Part shown: piece by piece, positions 12,925 to 23,840 of the stretch | Layout of the letters: each line of letters begins with the position of its first letter | Position numbering within the stretch: position 1 is the stretch's first letter | Source: Alisma plantago-aquatica | Taxonomy: Eukaryota; Streptophyta; Magnoliopsida; Alismatales; Alismataceae | Length of the DNA stretch: 64,000 nucleotides | Direction of reading: 5' to 3' | Assembly (NCBI GenBank): GCA_963693085.1 | Contig: OY856409.1 | Span: 296,212,058 to 296,276,057, forward strand | Translations under genes and position numbers: made by a program | The notes under the pieces: generated by a model | Database searches by the model: none | The model's input: the letters and a program-made list of their open reading frames with translations, nothing else | Told to the model about the DNA's origin: nothing

Positions 12925-14655
12925 TAAAATGTTTTTTTTCTTTATATGTTTAGGCAAAGTGTAAAAAACAAGAGGTAAAAATGTTGGAAGACCCCATGTA
13001 TCTGAAGATAATCCTTTCCTTATACCCATTGCTCGTAAATCCATTCTACATTTGATGCCATCTCTAGTCTTGACTAGTATATTAGTAACGTATCAATGAT
13101 CATGTCTTAGACATTTTGTTAACATGCATGAAATTAATATAATGTTTAATTGTCAAACAAAATATGGATATCCCAAAATATTGACCTCTTATTGTATAAA
13201 GATTTGTTGCATGAGAGTTATACATGTTCTCATACCAAATGAATTTACAATGTTTCTCACTCTTTCATATACATTATTCCTCACTATATGTTTAGGGGCA
13301 CGTTGCTACTTAGTTGATCTATTAAATGCTTTGTACTTCCTTCAATAAGGATGTACTTTTAGAGAAATATTTGATGACCAAGATATATTGTCTTTCTTCC
13401 ATATTTCAGTCTAATTGAATAAGTGTTTTCCTTTCACATATGCTTTAAACCCTTTTACACTCTATCCATACAAATTCCCATAAGTTGGGAAGTCATCAAC
13501 CATACAAAACAAAATAGCACAAAAATTAAAGGTCTCTCTACAAGAAGCATCACAAGTCAAACATCTTCTTCCTATAGTCACATTAAGTCATCAATCCGAG
13601 GTTGAAGGAAAACATGAATGTCAATGCCTGCTTGCTTAGACCCTGAAGTCACATTTACAACAAGATGTAAGTATACTTCATACACAACCAAGAAGGAAGA
13701 TTGTATATAAGAATCATAATATACCAAGTGTTATGTTTCCTACTTAATGTATTTTTACGGATTCATCCCATCAATACAAATTCCAAGTCTTATGTTCCTC
13801 ACTTCTTCACAAAACTGAGGGCACTATAAATCAACTTTGTTCCACTGTAGTGAATAAAACAAATAAAGAAACATTCAACAACTAAAAGGAGAGAGAAGGA
13901 TTTGAACCCTTGGTAGTTATTTGTTTTAAACTATACTAGTTTTCAAGACCAAATTTATCTATCACTCGGTCATCTCTCTGAGATTGTGCATGCCATATGA
14001 CCCCATCTTCATTTAACTTTAATTCTGCATGCCAAGATATATTTTTTGCATCTTCAAAATTAGTAGTTAAGCGTTGCAATTGTGGTATTACAAGTAGATA
14101 CCACATCACCTTGGTAGGAGCCATTTTTGGTCTTACCCAAAGTTATCATATTGTACCTTGCAATCCACATGTTGCAAAATATTTCAAATGATTATAATCC
14201 TTTGAAATAACACACAATCATTCAGGCATGTATATATCTTTTTAGCCTCCTTTCCCTGTGGGTACATCATTTTGTTTGATTCGTATGTCGAGATTGGATG
14301 CCCATTGCATTTAGGAAGAATTTCTTATGAAGGAGACAATAGAGACATGGAAGTTTTATTTCTCTACCTATTGTTATCTTTTAATGTATATAATCTCAAC
14401 ACAACACTCGACATCATCAATTTAGTACAACCCAAATATAATGATTTCTCAACATCATGTACAATGTTTGTAGATAAGGAAGGTGGACCAATAAGATTGT
14501 CCTAACAATTGTCTACCATTGCATAAACCATATCATTTTGAATTTTCTTGTCCACATCAACATCATTCCCCAACTCTATTCCAAATAAGCATCAACATGT
14601 CCTTGTCTAAAAGTAGAAATCCCTTTTGGTAGTACCATTTGTTACATACCTATAT
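12925..14655 (-). pseudogene. CACTA TNPD transposase remnant
   Basis: Minus-strand translation follows the plant En/Spm TNPD transposase order. Seen: LYLGCTK near 14450; a YPQGKEAKKIYTCLNDCVLF segment at 14250-14195, matching the CPNDC zinc-binding motif; KVMWYLLVIPQLQRL and DAKNISWHAE (14110-14010); VRNIRLGICIDGMNP (13815-13770); LQPRIDDL (13590); NTYSIRLKYGRKTIYLGH (13420-13370); FMHVNK near 13125, at the place of the DVMHVEKN motif; and HGVFQHFYLL near 12985. Many stops and frameshifts interrupt it. TNPD normally cuts and joins element ends; this copy cannot. The remaining C-terminal part is missing, replaced by the LINE. Confidence 0.85.
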
Positions 14656-14929
14656 AATCTCTTTGTTCATGACATTATTTTTAACTTCCTCTACAGTGTT
14701 GACCTTCAAGTTGTTATCAGGATCCTATAAGAGCAATATATTTTATATCCAAATGTCTAGGTATGAAAGTAGAAATCTCATTGTTCATCTCTTATGTTCC
14801 TTTCAAAACCTCATAAACTCATCAAAATATATTGTGAACTTTGGAGTGCATTAGTGCATAATTTTGAATGGACATATAGCTTTGATCCATCTCTTATCAC
14901 ATGGCAAATAAGGCAACTAAGCATTGAAT

Positions 14930-15640
14930 CTAGGTGTAGGTCAACCAACTTAGGTTAAAATATATTTGAATTGAGACCAAACTTACTAGTTTTAATAGGT
15001 GATACTTAGCTTGAATATTGATGAATATGCACCACCTATACCATTCTTGAACATTTAATTCACTAGTAAATCTATACTGTGTAATTGGTTTATAAGGGAA
15101 TTTTGGCAACATTTTTTCTTTGTTCTTCAAGTATGATGATGTAGATAGGATAATACCCACATACATATGTACTCAAAGAAAAAATGATGGAACAAATAAC
15201 ACAATTTTATTGAAATAAAAACACACATTATACTCTCACAACTGAAGCGACATTAAGTGTTCAGGAACAATCTCGAAACAGAGATTTCTCTAAGATTAAT
15301 TTCTAACAAGTAAATAATGAATGGGGTCATAGGACAACAAATACATATATTTAGCATGAATATGTTTATGAATCTATATCACCTGTTCCATACTTTATCA
15401 CTTAATATCACCAATAAGTATATAATGCATGTCCAATTTTCAAGAATATGTTGATAACATTTCCCCTTAGTGCTCCAAGTACAGTGATCTAGATGGGAAA
15501 ATACCCATAGACATATGTACCAAGAGAACAAATCTAGTAACAAATTTCAAAGGTTTCTTGGAAATTATAGAAAAATTATACACATACATGCTAAGTGAAA
15601 TTAAGTGTTCAAGAACAATCCGACTGGGTACTATCTAAGT
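14930..15640. repeat. Internal CACTA segment with a repeated block
   Basis: Blocks at about 15125-15270 and 15470-15620 are related to each other ('acatatgtac', then 'attaagtgttcargaacaatc') and to 24400-24545. They contain no recognisable gene. The stretch 15640-15950 is AT-rich with nothing recognisable. Confidence 0.5.
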
Positions 15641-15949
15641 AAATCCTTGACGGATTTAGGCCAAAAACCTACATGTATACTTATAGTATGTATATATAAA
15701 TTAGGTTAAATACCGACAATTTAGGTCTAAATTAAGTAAATTTGGGTTAATTAGTGCCAACTTCATTGAGAACATAGGTCTTATCATTCATCCGTAAACT
15801 ACAAAATATACATTAAGATAGAAATGTCATCATAGATTCCCTAGTGAGATTTCATTTCAACTTTTATGAATCCTTTCTAATTTTTAGTGAATATGTTGTT
15901 AAATAAAAAACTACGTAAGTAGGCTTTCTCTAGGTTTTCAAATCGAAAA

Positions 15950-16450
15950 CATAATAAAAAAGCATACAAGAAACAAGTATCACCATTTAACTCTTAGATA
16001 CATTTTCCATAGATAAAACACCAATATACAAAAAGGTATCAAGCTCCTTAAAAATCAACCAAATATAGGGAGAAGGGAAGAAGTACCTAAATGGAGTATC
16101 AACCGTTGAGAGAAGGGAGACCACCAACAACGATGGCTAATGATAGAAGGGAGAATAGTAGAGATGTAGGCCAATGACAGCAGGGACCAAGAAGGCAACA
16201 ACTACAAAGAGGAAAATGACAACATGGATCCATAATGGTCGGCTACAAGGCATAAATGACCCAACAACAAAGTAATTGCCTACTTACAACAAGGATAGTG
16301 GTGATGACAAAAATAGTGATATCAAAACAACAAATGATAGTCGACAGAAGAACCCCATGAAGAGAGGCGATTACAACGAGCATGGGTGAAAGAAAACAAT
16401 ATAAATTGGGTTTCATAGGTCTGGGAGAGGGATGGGGAAATATGATTTGT
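15950..16450 (-). other. Pyrimidine-rich 5' leader of CACTA
   Basis: On the minus strand this is a CT-rich, CTT/GTTGTT-rich stretch upstream of TNPD. A similar CT-rich stretch follows the 5' subterminal repeats of the second CACTA copy (23270-23800, plus), so it is probably the transcribed leader. Open frames in it are low-complexity. Confidence 0.5.
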
Positions 16451-16499
16451 AGGGTTTAAATTATGCTATGTCAACAGGTTATGTCTTAAAGACAATGCT

Positions 16500-16984
16500 A
16501 TCACAAATCAACTCACGAGTTTTCAGCATAATGTCAGTTATACAATGAAACTGACACTACAATGAACACACATAACATCATTTTGATGTGCCAAACCAAG
16601 ACTACAACAAGTGATATCCTGGTTTTTCCCTCATCAATTGTAATACTAAAACCAACACAACAAGTGATTGTGGTTTTAATATTGGAAGGTAAATTTATTT
16701 CACGGGCTACTCGTAGTGGGCCTATATATTCATTTTTTTAGAAAAACCTCACTAAGTTTTATGAATCAAATGTTGGTGGGAAATTTAATTGTACGATCTA
16801 TTTATAGTGTCAAATTATATACAACAGACTCATACTCATATAAAGTGATACATGGGTTTTTTCCTCAGAAAAAATTTGATATTTAGATTTGTTTGTATAT
16901 ATAACCAACACTATAAGTTATATTGTTGTGTATCGTTAACCAACATTGTCGTAAATGCCACTATAGGCCAAATATATACTAGTT
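16500..16984. repeat. CACTA 5' subterminal repeats and TIR
   Basis: Repeated short inverted blocks such as GTCAGTTATACAATGAAACTG (from 16535, shown in part), AACCAACAC and AACCAACATTG, ending in the TIR at 16966-16984. Followed by CTT (16985-16987). Confidence 0.7.
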
Positions 16985-17082
16985 CTTGCAAGTAAATTTT
17001 TTACATCTATAAGGATTTGCAAATTGATTCTCTAATGGGTAAACACCAAATATATTGGGTAAGTGATTAAGTGTTTCTTCTC

Positions 17083-17820
17083 TGTTGTGCTAATGGGAGG
17101 ATATTTAGTCCCACATTACCTAACTGTAAGATAGATCACTACCTTATATGTAGAAAAACATGTGTTACTAGTTTCCAAAAGATCAAGAGGAGGGTATTCT
17201 CACTCTTGTTGTGGGTATGGTGACCACAAGACACACAGGTGTGTGCTCGCACACCATGCCATGCATCACCTTGCTGGGCTAGACTCAGGTACATACACAT
17301 GGATTCTAGATTGTGAGAATTGTGTTCATTCTTTGGTATCTTTGTGTAGAAAAGGATAACTACTTTTTAATTTTTTTTTTGGGATTGTGATTAATTTCCT
17401 AATTACTCTTTCTAACCGAATAGAAAAGAGCCTCTTCTTGTACCATAGTCATGTGTGTTTGTTCCATTTTAAGAAAGGATTATCAAGATTGTAACATATC
17501 TCAAATGCTATAAAAGGCGTGGGTAATTAGGGTTAACAAAAACTCATAAACATAGTTGTTCTTAATCTTTTTCGTAACCATCTCGTTGGTGCCTTGCATC
17601 TACACCCATCATCCATGTCGTTGCTTCTTCTTCTGGAGATACATTCTCCACGTAAGAACCAAAACCTATCTCTCACTCTACTTTCTTTCCTAAGGCATAA
17701 AATGTTGGGTGGTAATACTATTTGATGAGTTTTACTGGTATAGCTACTTGATTTTGTCCTCACATGTCCTAGATGTAGATGTGAAAAAAGTTTGTGACAC
17801 ATCTTATGGGGAAAAACACA
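17083..17820 (+). repeat. Copia 5' LTR (copy A) with TATA box
   Basis: Begins TGTTGTGCTAATGGGAGG and ends ACACA before the primer-site-like sequence. TATAAAA at 17509-17515 is a clear TATA box. Related to copy B (27075-27611) around 'tgcatctacacc' and 'catgtcgttgct' and to the reversed copy C (31300-32086) around 'gggtatggtgac'. Small open frames here are not genes. Confidence 0.6.
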
Positions 17821-17827
17821 CTTATTA

Positions 17828-17840
17828 TTTGTAACAGAGC
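17828..17840 (+). other. Putative primer binding site
   Basis: TTTGTAACAGAGC resembles TGGTAACAGAGC, a common plant copia primer site complementary to initiator tRNA-Met. Confidence 0.45.
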
Positions 17841-17949
17841 ACTAATGTGTCTAAGTATATCTCAGATCATCGAATTGTAGGAGTTGTGATTTGAGTTATC
17901 TAACTCCACTTTTTCTAATTCTCTTACTTTGTTTGTTACTACAATTTTA

Positions 17950-18900
17950 TAGTTGAATCTTAGATTGACATGTAAACCTATTAGTCAACCTCTAAAAATG
18001 TATGAAATTCCTCATGAACATAAATTAATTCTAATAATATTAAAAAAATCAATATTGCTATTATTTGTTTACATGGCTAGCCAAGGAACAATTCATTCTA
18101 GGGTTGACACATATGGTATGGAAGATAAGTTCATCAATGTTTACTTTGAATGTTAGTAGAGCCAGATGGATATTGGGCTTACTAATGTAGGGTTTGTTGA
18201 CTATGTAGAAAAGCATGAACCTATACGAAATGAAACTGACCCTATGAGTGTGGATAAAAGTCACTGACTACAAGAAGGATCATTTATTGAGGATGTTGGA
18301 CTATCTAATATCATGTATGGTATTTATTCTTGACCTCCTATCATGCTAGTGAAAGTACTATAGTGTTTTTAGATAAGAAATAAAAAATTAATATTCATGT
18401 TACTATAAAATGTTTTATTTCTACATTTTTAAATTTATATTTTAAAGGATAAACTAATGTTTGAATAGACACACATTTCAACTCTTGTGCTTTGGTTTTT
18501 AGGGATCATACATGGATCTACGTGATAAATCTAATGTGATGTCTATATAATTGAATAGTTCCTAGGTCTTTGGAGACTTTGGCCTAGATCTCAATAATAA
18601 GGGAGACTTGTCCCTGAATGAACTTATGCTAGATATATCAATTGATGAGGTATACTTTAAAGATTAAACCAAGATGTTGTTGATGCCAATCCCAGTGGCA
18701 TCCTTAATAATGCTAAGTTTAAGTTGAGAAACATAAGAACACCCATAAATCTAAGAAAAAAATCCAAACAAAACCAAATAACATAGCATGTCATACTTGT
18801 GGATACGTTGGGCATTGGAACGTGAATTGTTCTACCTAGAAGGCCAAGTAGCTACCACATATTCAACTAAGGAGGTGGTAGTCAATATGATGACTACTTT
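17950..18900 (+). pseudogene. Copia gag remnant with CCHC zinc knuckle
   Basis: The clearest part is CHTCGYVGHWNVNC at 18789-18830, a perfect C-X2-C-X4-H-X4-C nucleocapsid knuckle preceded by a Lys/Asn-rich basic stretch. Further upstream, LRLTCKPISQPLKMYEI (17956 on) has a counterpart LKLACKLVNQPLQLFAI in the second leader at 27750. Stops and frameshifts divide the rest. Gag would form the particle and bind RNA; this copy is dead. Confidence 0.6.
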
Positions 18901-19272
18901 CTTGAACATCTAATTTCATTCGAGAATGATTCTGATGCTTCACAGAGTCATACATGTTTTGTCTATCCAGTACAATATTACCAGTGTTGCAATTTTAGTT
19001 AGAGATGGTATAAGGATAGATAGTAAATTAAATAAGCTATTGTTACTCAAGTCACCTATGGTTTAGTCTCTGGTAAGGGATATTTATGTGACTTTACTAA
19101 ATGTCCTAATATTCATGTCTAAGTTGTTTCAAATTATATTGTTATTTGACTAAAAATTTGTTTTGTTTGAATCTTGTTTCATGTGATGTATGCCACTCAC
19201 ATTCCGGTCATATAAATGTTGTCTCTATGAAAAATATGATGATTTTTATCTGATCCCTAAATATGACATTGA

Positions 19273-19277
19273 TAAAA
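19273..19277. repeat. Cassandra target-site duplication, left
   Basis: TAAAA, identical to 20170-20174. Confidence 0.9.
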
Positions 19278-19568
19278 TGTAACATCCCAGGATTTGAGGC
19301 CTTGGATAAGACGATCTTAAAAGAAATGATTGGACTACCCATATCACCAAGGTGCACCTCCTTTTCCGGGAGCCCATCACTAAAGAACTCCATAGTTAAG
19401 CGTGCTCAGCTTGGAGTAGTACTAGGATGGGTGACCAGTCGGGAAGTTGACCCAGTCTTGCGCATGAGTGTGGATAAAGCGCGCAGTTAAGGCTAGTGGT
19501 GGTCTGTGGGGCCAGTCATCATTCTTGAAACTCTACTTGAGCCATTGGCAGTGAGCTCAGGTGTTACA
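19278..19568 (+). repeat. Cassandra 5' LTR
   Basis: 291 bp, TGTAACATCCC to GGTGTTACA, the same length as the 3' LTR. Confidence 0.95.
19331..19465 (+). ncRNA. 5S rRNA-derived domain in Cassandra 5' LTR
   Basis: Resembles plant 5S rRNA from about its residue 25 onward. AGAACTCCATAGTTAAGCG, GGAGTAGTACTAGGATGGGT and TGACC...CGGGAAGT are nearly the canonical text, with a short insertion before AGAACTCC. The internal RNA polymerase III control regions are recognisable: A box AGTTAAGCGTGCT at 19394-19406 and C box AGGATGGGTGACC at 19424-19436. The 5' third is diverged, so it is not a ribosomal gene. In Cassandra this domain is thought to drive Pol III transcription and fold like 5S RNA. Confidence 0.9.
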
Positions 19569-19570
19569 AA

Positions 19571-19582
19571 TGGTATCAGAGC
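19571..19582 (+). other. Cassandra primer binding site
   Basis: TGGTATCAGAGC, complementary to the 3' end of initiator tRNA-Met, two bases after the 5' LTR. Confidence 0.9.
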
Positions 19583-19652
19583 CAATTCCCCTCCAGTAGG
19601 TGGGGCCCACATGGGCCTGTTGCATGCCAGTCTTTGAGCCATGCGGTCCACA

Positions 19653-19745
19653 CATGTTGGAAAGAGCTATCTGAGTTGATGGAGCCATCCATGTGCTGGT
19701 AGTGTCCAGGCATGTTGGAAAGGGCTATCTGAGTTGATGGAGCCA
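19653..19745. repeat. Direct repeat in Cassandra interior
   Basis: CATGTTGGAAAGRGCTATCT and the following GAGTTGATGGAGCCA occur at 19653-19687 and 19711-19745, period 58 bp. Confidence 0.9.
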
Positions 19746-19878
19746 CACTTGCATTGGTAACCGTGGTCACGAGCTAGGTGTACATGGGTCATTTGGGTCT
19801 ACACTGAAATGGGGAAAAGATTATGATGCCATATAGTTGAGCCTTGACGAGGATGTCAGGAGTCTAAGTGGGGGATAT

Positions 19879-20169
19879 TGTAACATCCCAGGATTTGAGG
19901 CCTTGGATAAGACGATCTTAAAAGAAATGATTGGACTACCCATATCACCAAGGTGCACCTCCTTTTCCAAGAGCCCATCGCTAAAGAACTCCATAGTTAA
20001 GCGTGCTCAGCTTGAAGTAGTACAAGGATGGGTGACCAGTCGGGAAGTTGACCCCGGCTTGCGCATGAGTGTGGATAAAGCACACAGTTAAGACTAGTGA
20101 TGGTGTGTGGGGCCAATTATCATTCTTGAAACTCTACTTGAGCCATGGGCAGTGGGTCCGGGTGTTACA
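19879..20169 (+). repeat. Cassandra 3' LTR
   Basis: 291 bp, offset exactly 601 bp from the 5' LTR, directly after the polypurine tract. Confidence 0.95.
19932..20066 (+). ncRNA. 5S rRNA-derived domain in Cassandra 3' LTR
   Basis: Second copy of the 5S-like domain. The A box (19995-20007) and C box (20025-20037) are unchanged, while flanking positions differ from the 5' LTR (for example GTACTAGG became GTACAAGG). Confidence 0.9.
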
Positions 20170-20174
20170 TAAAA
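20170..20174. repeat. Cassandra target-site duplication, right
   Basis: TAAAA, identical to 19273-19277. Confidence 0.9.
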
Positions 20175-22679
20175 GTAAATGTTAAATATGTATACAATTT
20201 AAATTACCTATAAATCTTATTATTATGTCGATATGATTTTTAAATTCTTGATTTAGTGCACAATAACATTTGTGAGTTTTAGTGGATTTCAACTAGGTAT
20301 CATAACTATTATAACATTATTGATGATGCTAACAAAAGTGCTATGATTAGTTATTAAAAGGTTAAGATGAGATTTTAAAAAAGATTCAAATTATTTAACA
20401 AAATAAGAAGAAATACAAAATAGTAAGATTCTTAAAAGATATCTGATTAGAAATGAGTGTATACCACAAGCATGTTCTTGGAATTTTGTCAACTCTACAT
20501 TATAGTACATGAGGTTTACCATGATATCAATTGGGATTGCTAAACAAGAGAATTGAATCCTGATATAAAAATATTTTTCTCCAAAATTCTACACTACCCA
20601 ATTTTATGTGGTGGGAGGCATTGAATACAACATGCCATTTTTGAATAGATTTCTCCATAAACATGAGGGAAGTATCCCATTTGAGTTATGAAGAGGCTAA
20701 AAGGGTAGTTTTGAATATTTTTCAGTGTGTGGGTGCCTCAAAAAGGTACTGGTCCATGAACATGAAAGGAATACACTAGGACTAAAAATGGTACATGCAA
20801 TATTATTGGGCTACACAGAGACAAAGTTTCATATATATATATATATATATATTCTTGATTGTAAATGTCTTGGGCATTGATGTAAATATATAAATGTATA
20901 AATATGTGATGTGGAATTTTTTGAGGACTTTTTTCCATGAAATATTGCTTACCTAAATAAGTTTTTCAAGTGGATCCAATGAGCACATGTTCTACTCTCA
21001 AGAAGATGTAAAAGATGATAAATATAGGGGATGAATAACAACATAATACTTTTGAATTTGATGATTATGAGAAAATGACTGAACTAAGGAGAAGAAAACG
21101 ACCTAGGACATGGAAGGATTTTGGAAGTGAGGTACTCACTTACAATATTGAGGATGATCATATATCTTTTAAAAACCTATGGTTTCTCCAAAGATAAAGA
21201 AGTCATTAATGATAAATCCAATAAATTCTCTTGAATGGAACTTGGAAATTAATGGATTTACGTCGTAGTTGTCAGTAGTTGGTTGTAAATAAATCTATAT
21301 TGTTTGTTAAGTGATACACACAAAGGGATGGAACAAACTATTTTTATACCTATTTTCATGCTTCCCACATGACCACCATTCCCATTCTTATAGCATTGTG
21401 TTCCATTTTATTCTCTCTATCTATTAGTTGGAATGTAAAGAATGCTTTGTTACACAATGAGTTTCTAGAGAAGATATATCTAGAACAACTTGAAGGTCTT
21501 TTGGGCTATGGGAATGAGTCCACGGTGTGTAAAGTTTTAAGTATTTGTAGGGATTGAGTCAAGCTTGTAAGAAATGACATGAAAAGTTTGATTATGTGAT
21601 ATCATGTTTTGAATTCAATTTTAATTATTTAAGTTAGTGTGTTTACTACATGATTATCACTTATAGATTCATTATTCTATGTTTGTATGTGGATGATATA
21701 CTATTTTTGTGTTCCAATCAGAAAGTAGAAGTTGGTCATTTTTGTGTAACAAGTATGATGGGTGTGGCTGATGTGATTTTAGGGCTTAAAGTCACTAGGT
21801 CTATTGATGGTATTGTTCTCTTTCTGTATCACTATGTTGGGAAGATATTGGGGAGATTAAGTACACTTCACGTCAACATGTTAAGACTCCATATGATTCA
21901 TCCAAGGTCTAGGTCAATGTTGATACTAATGTTCATTTGTATTAATTATGACACTCTCATTTTATCAAAAGTTTGATGTTTCTCATGAACTTATCATGGA
22001 CATACATTATATTTGATGTGATAAAATTTATTAGATACCCAAGTTGTCTCAACAAGACTAATTGGGAAGGTCTTGACAGAGTATTGAGGTATATGAAGGG
22101 AACTCGTTCCCTTGGGATGGATTATGACAAGTATCCTTTGTTGTCTAAGGATATATTGATGCAATATGGACTTCTATGAACTCTAGGAGAAATGATGTCT
22201 TAGGATGTATATATAACTCCTACTGGAAGGAGGTGTTGTTTCCTAGAGGTCTATGAAACATCCCATATTGTCTCAGTCTACCTTTGAGGTTAAGTTTTTT
22301 TGCTTTAGATGAGTTGGATTGGAAGTTGAATGATTACATGGGCTTATGTCCATTTTACCTATGGCGAAGAAGTTGCTTCCTACAATTTTAATTCATTTTG
22401 ATAGCACATAAAAAATAGTCAAGATAAGGAGTTTCAAGCACAATAAACATACAATGTAGACACATCCAAATAAAGTACAAGTCTGTAAGTGAGATGATGT
22501 CTAGTGGGATTATGACTAGATATTAAGTAGGTACCAAAGGTAATACAATCGATCCTTTGACTTAAGGTCTCAACTAGTACATTTTTTATCTCTGATGTCA
22601 CTTTTCTTAACATCAATTTATAAAAGAAACAAACACCACAAACCTATGAAGTTGGTTATTAAAGTGCATACATCAAAAT

Positions 22680-23260
22680 TGGCCAGGCCATGCTATTTAG
22701 GAAAAAACATAGATATAAGTTTCATTTTAAGGTCGGTTACTTGAGGAGGAAGCCACGTCATAGAAAACCCACAAAATTCAATTTCCAAAAAAAATTGTTG
22801 AAGTATGTATCGTACATCAGTTAACAAGGAACCTACTATAAACCCTTCCTTTGATATAAATTTACCCACAAATGGACTACGATATCAGTTATTGTCTAAA
22901 AAAACAACACCATAGGTCATGTGCCCTGTGAAAAGATTTATTTGCAAAAATATTTTGGTGTTGGTTCCTTCTATAGGAACCAACGATATTGAGTTCCCTT
23001 CCCTCTACGTGCCACGTAAAAAATATTTCTACTCAAATTGGCTTATGTCATCAGTTTGTGTCTTAAAACTATCATTATAGGTCTTATGAGGTTGAAATTT
23101 TTTAATAGGGACAAGGATATATGTTGTTGGTTTATTAATGAAAAATCAATGATAGAGTTGAACTATGTAGTTGATTTTGGTGACCAAACCGGTGACTAAG
23201 TTGATTGGTTTCTTTAGATTAATCGACAATTAAGTGTCACTTAACAACTATCATGAAACT
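22680..23260. repeat. CACTA 5' subterminal inverted repeats
   Basis: Contains GTTGGTTCCTTCTATAGGAA followed by CCAAC (22964-22988), a clear hairpin, and related blocks TATCAGTTATTGTCT and ATCAGTTTGTGTC. Organisation matches 16500-16984. Confidence 0.65.
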
Positions 23261-23269
23261 TTATTTCCC

Positions 23270-23840
23270 CCATTCTCTATTTCATCACCTGATACCTAAG
23301 ATTTTTTAAGCTTTGATGATTGTTTCTGCCATGTTTAGCTAGTTGTTATCGCTAGTTCTCTCTCCATCATTTCCTCCTTTCAACCACTTGCCTCCAATGC
23401 TTCTCTACTAGGTCACCACCATCTGTCATTGTAGCCGTTCTGATATTGCTCCTCTCTCCATTGACTCTGTTACCGATCCCTAGTCATTGTTGCTGTCACT
23501 TCCCTACAACTACCCACTTTATTGCTAGTTATTTCCACCATCCCTACTTTCACTTCCCCACATTTTCCAACCCTACTGTTTCCACTTCTAGGAGGTTTCC
23601 TCCGGCCCTACAACCGCTGCTCTATTGCCTCTACTTTTGCTTATTATTTCCAACCATTTCTCATCCTTTGCCTCTATTTTTGTTGCTCTGCCACTACTAT
23701 GAGAGCACCCTCTGCCCCCACAATGGAAGTCCTTCTCACATTTCTCTTTGTACACCTCCATTATCTGTTTGCAAGCCTAATTTTTTGAATTTGATAAATA
23801 TATCCCCTTCCCATCTGATTATAATTATTTGTTGAGTGCA
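23270..23840 (+). other. CT-rich CACTA leader, no real gene
   Basis: Pyrimidine-rich sequence giving two overlapping low-complexity open frames (129 and 88 codons; Pro, Phe, Leu, Ser, His). Composition and lack of any domain argue against a protein. The stretch 23840-25490 is AT-rich; apart from the block related to 15.1-15.6 kb at 24400-24545 I recognise nothing in it. Confidence 0.5.

Larger units (their letters stand above)
8696..16984 (-). mobile_element. Complete but decayed CACTA (En/Spm) transposon
   Basis: The left terminus reads TACTAGTACACATATATG (8696 on) and the right terminus, read on the minus strand from 16984, AACTAGTATATATTTGGCC. Both are one change from a CACTAGTA start. 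The element is flanked by identical 3-bp duplications CTT (8693-8695 and 16985-16987), as expected for CACTA transposition. Subterminal repeats lie at both ends. The minus strand carries a TNPD transposase remnant (about 12925-14655) preceded by a pyrimidine-rich leader (15950-16440), and at its 3' end a Ulp1-type protease remnant (about 9742-10190). Size is 8289 bp, including a LINE of about 2.3 kb. All genes are broken. Confidence 0.85.
19278..20169 (+). mobile_element. Cassandra-type TRIM retrotransposon
   Basis: Two 291-bp LTRs (19278-19568, 19879-20169), both starting TGTAACATCCCAGG and ending TGTTACA, flank a 310-bp interior. A 12-base primer site TGGTATCAGAGC is at 19571-19582 and a polypurine tract GTGGGGGATAT at 19868-19878. 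Identical 5-bp target duplications TAAAA lie at 19273-19277 and 20170-20174. Each LTR contains a 5S rRNA-like domain, the hallmark of Cassandra, a non-coding terminal-repeat retrotransposon in miniature known from many vascular plants. It encodes no protein and depends on enzymes from other elements. I count about 19 differences between the LTRs, so insertion is not recent. It sits in the integrase of an older copia element. Confidence 0.95.
19130..22605 (+). pseudogene. Copia integrase, RT and RNase H remnant
   Basis: Fragments in order: the integrase zinc-binding region ending DFYLIPKYDIDK-like text at 19250-19276; Cassandra inserted here; integrase core with IIDDA near 20310 and FLEFCQLY at 20480-20505; a region like KVWGC and GPKT at 20720-20790; a (TA)n tract (20831-20852); RT with NVKNALLHNEFLEKIYLEQ (21430-21485), CLYVDDILF (21682-21705, the YVDD catalytic motif intact) and GVADVILGLKVTRS (21760-21810); WEGLDRVLRYMKGTRSLG (22060-22115); RNase H text up to NTIDPLT near 22550. 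Frameshifts and stops are frequent. Cassandra therefore landed in an element that already existed. Confidence 0.85.

Noticed and set aside
19331..19465. Functional 5S rRNA gene
   Set aside because: The first third is diverged and there is an insertion; the domain sits in a TRIM LTR and occurs again 601 bp away.
23446..23835. 129-codon open frame
   Set aside because: CT-rich CACTA leader; low complexity and a second overlapping frame of equal quality.
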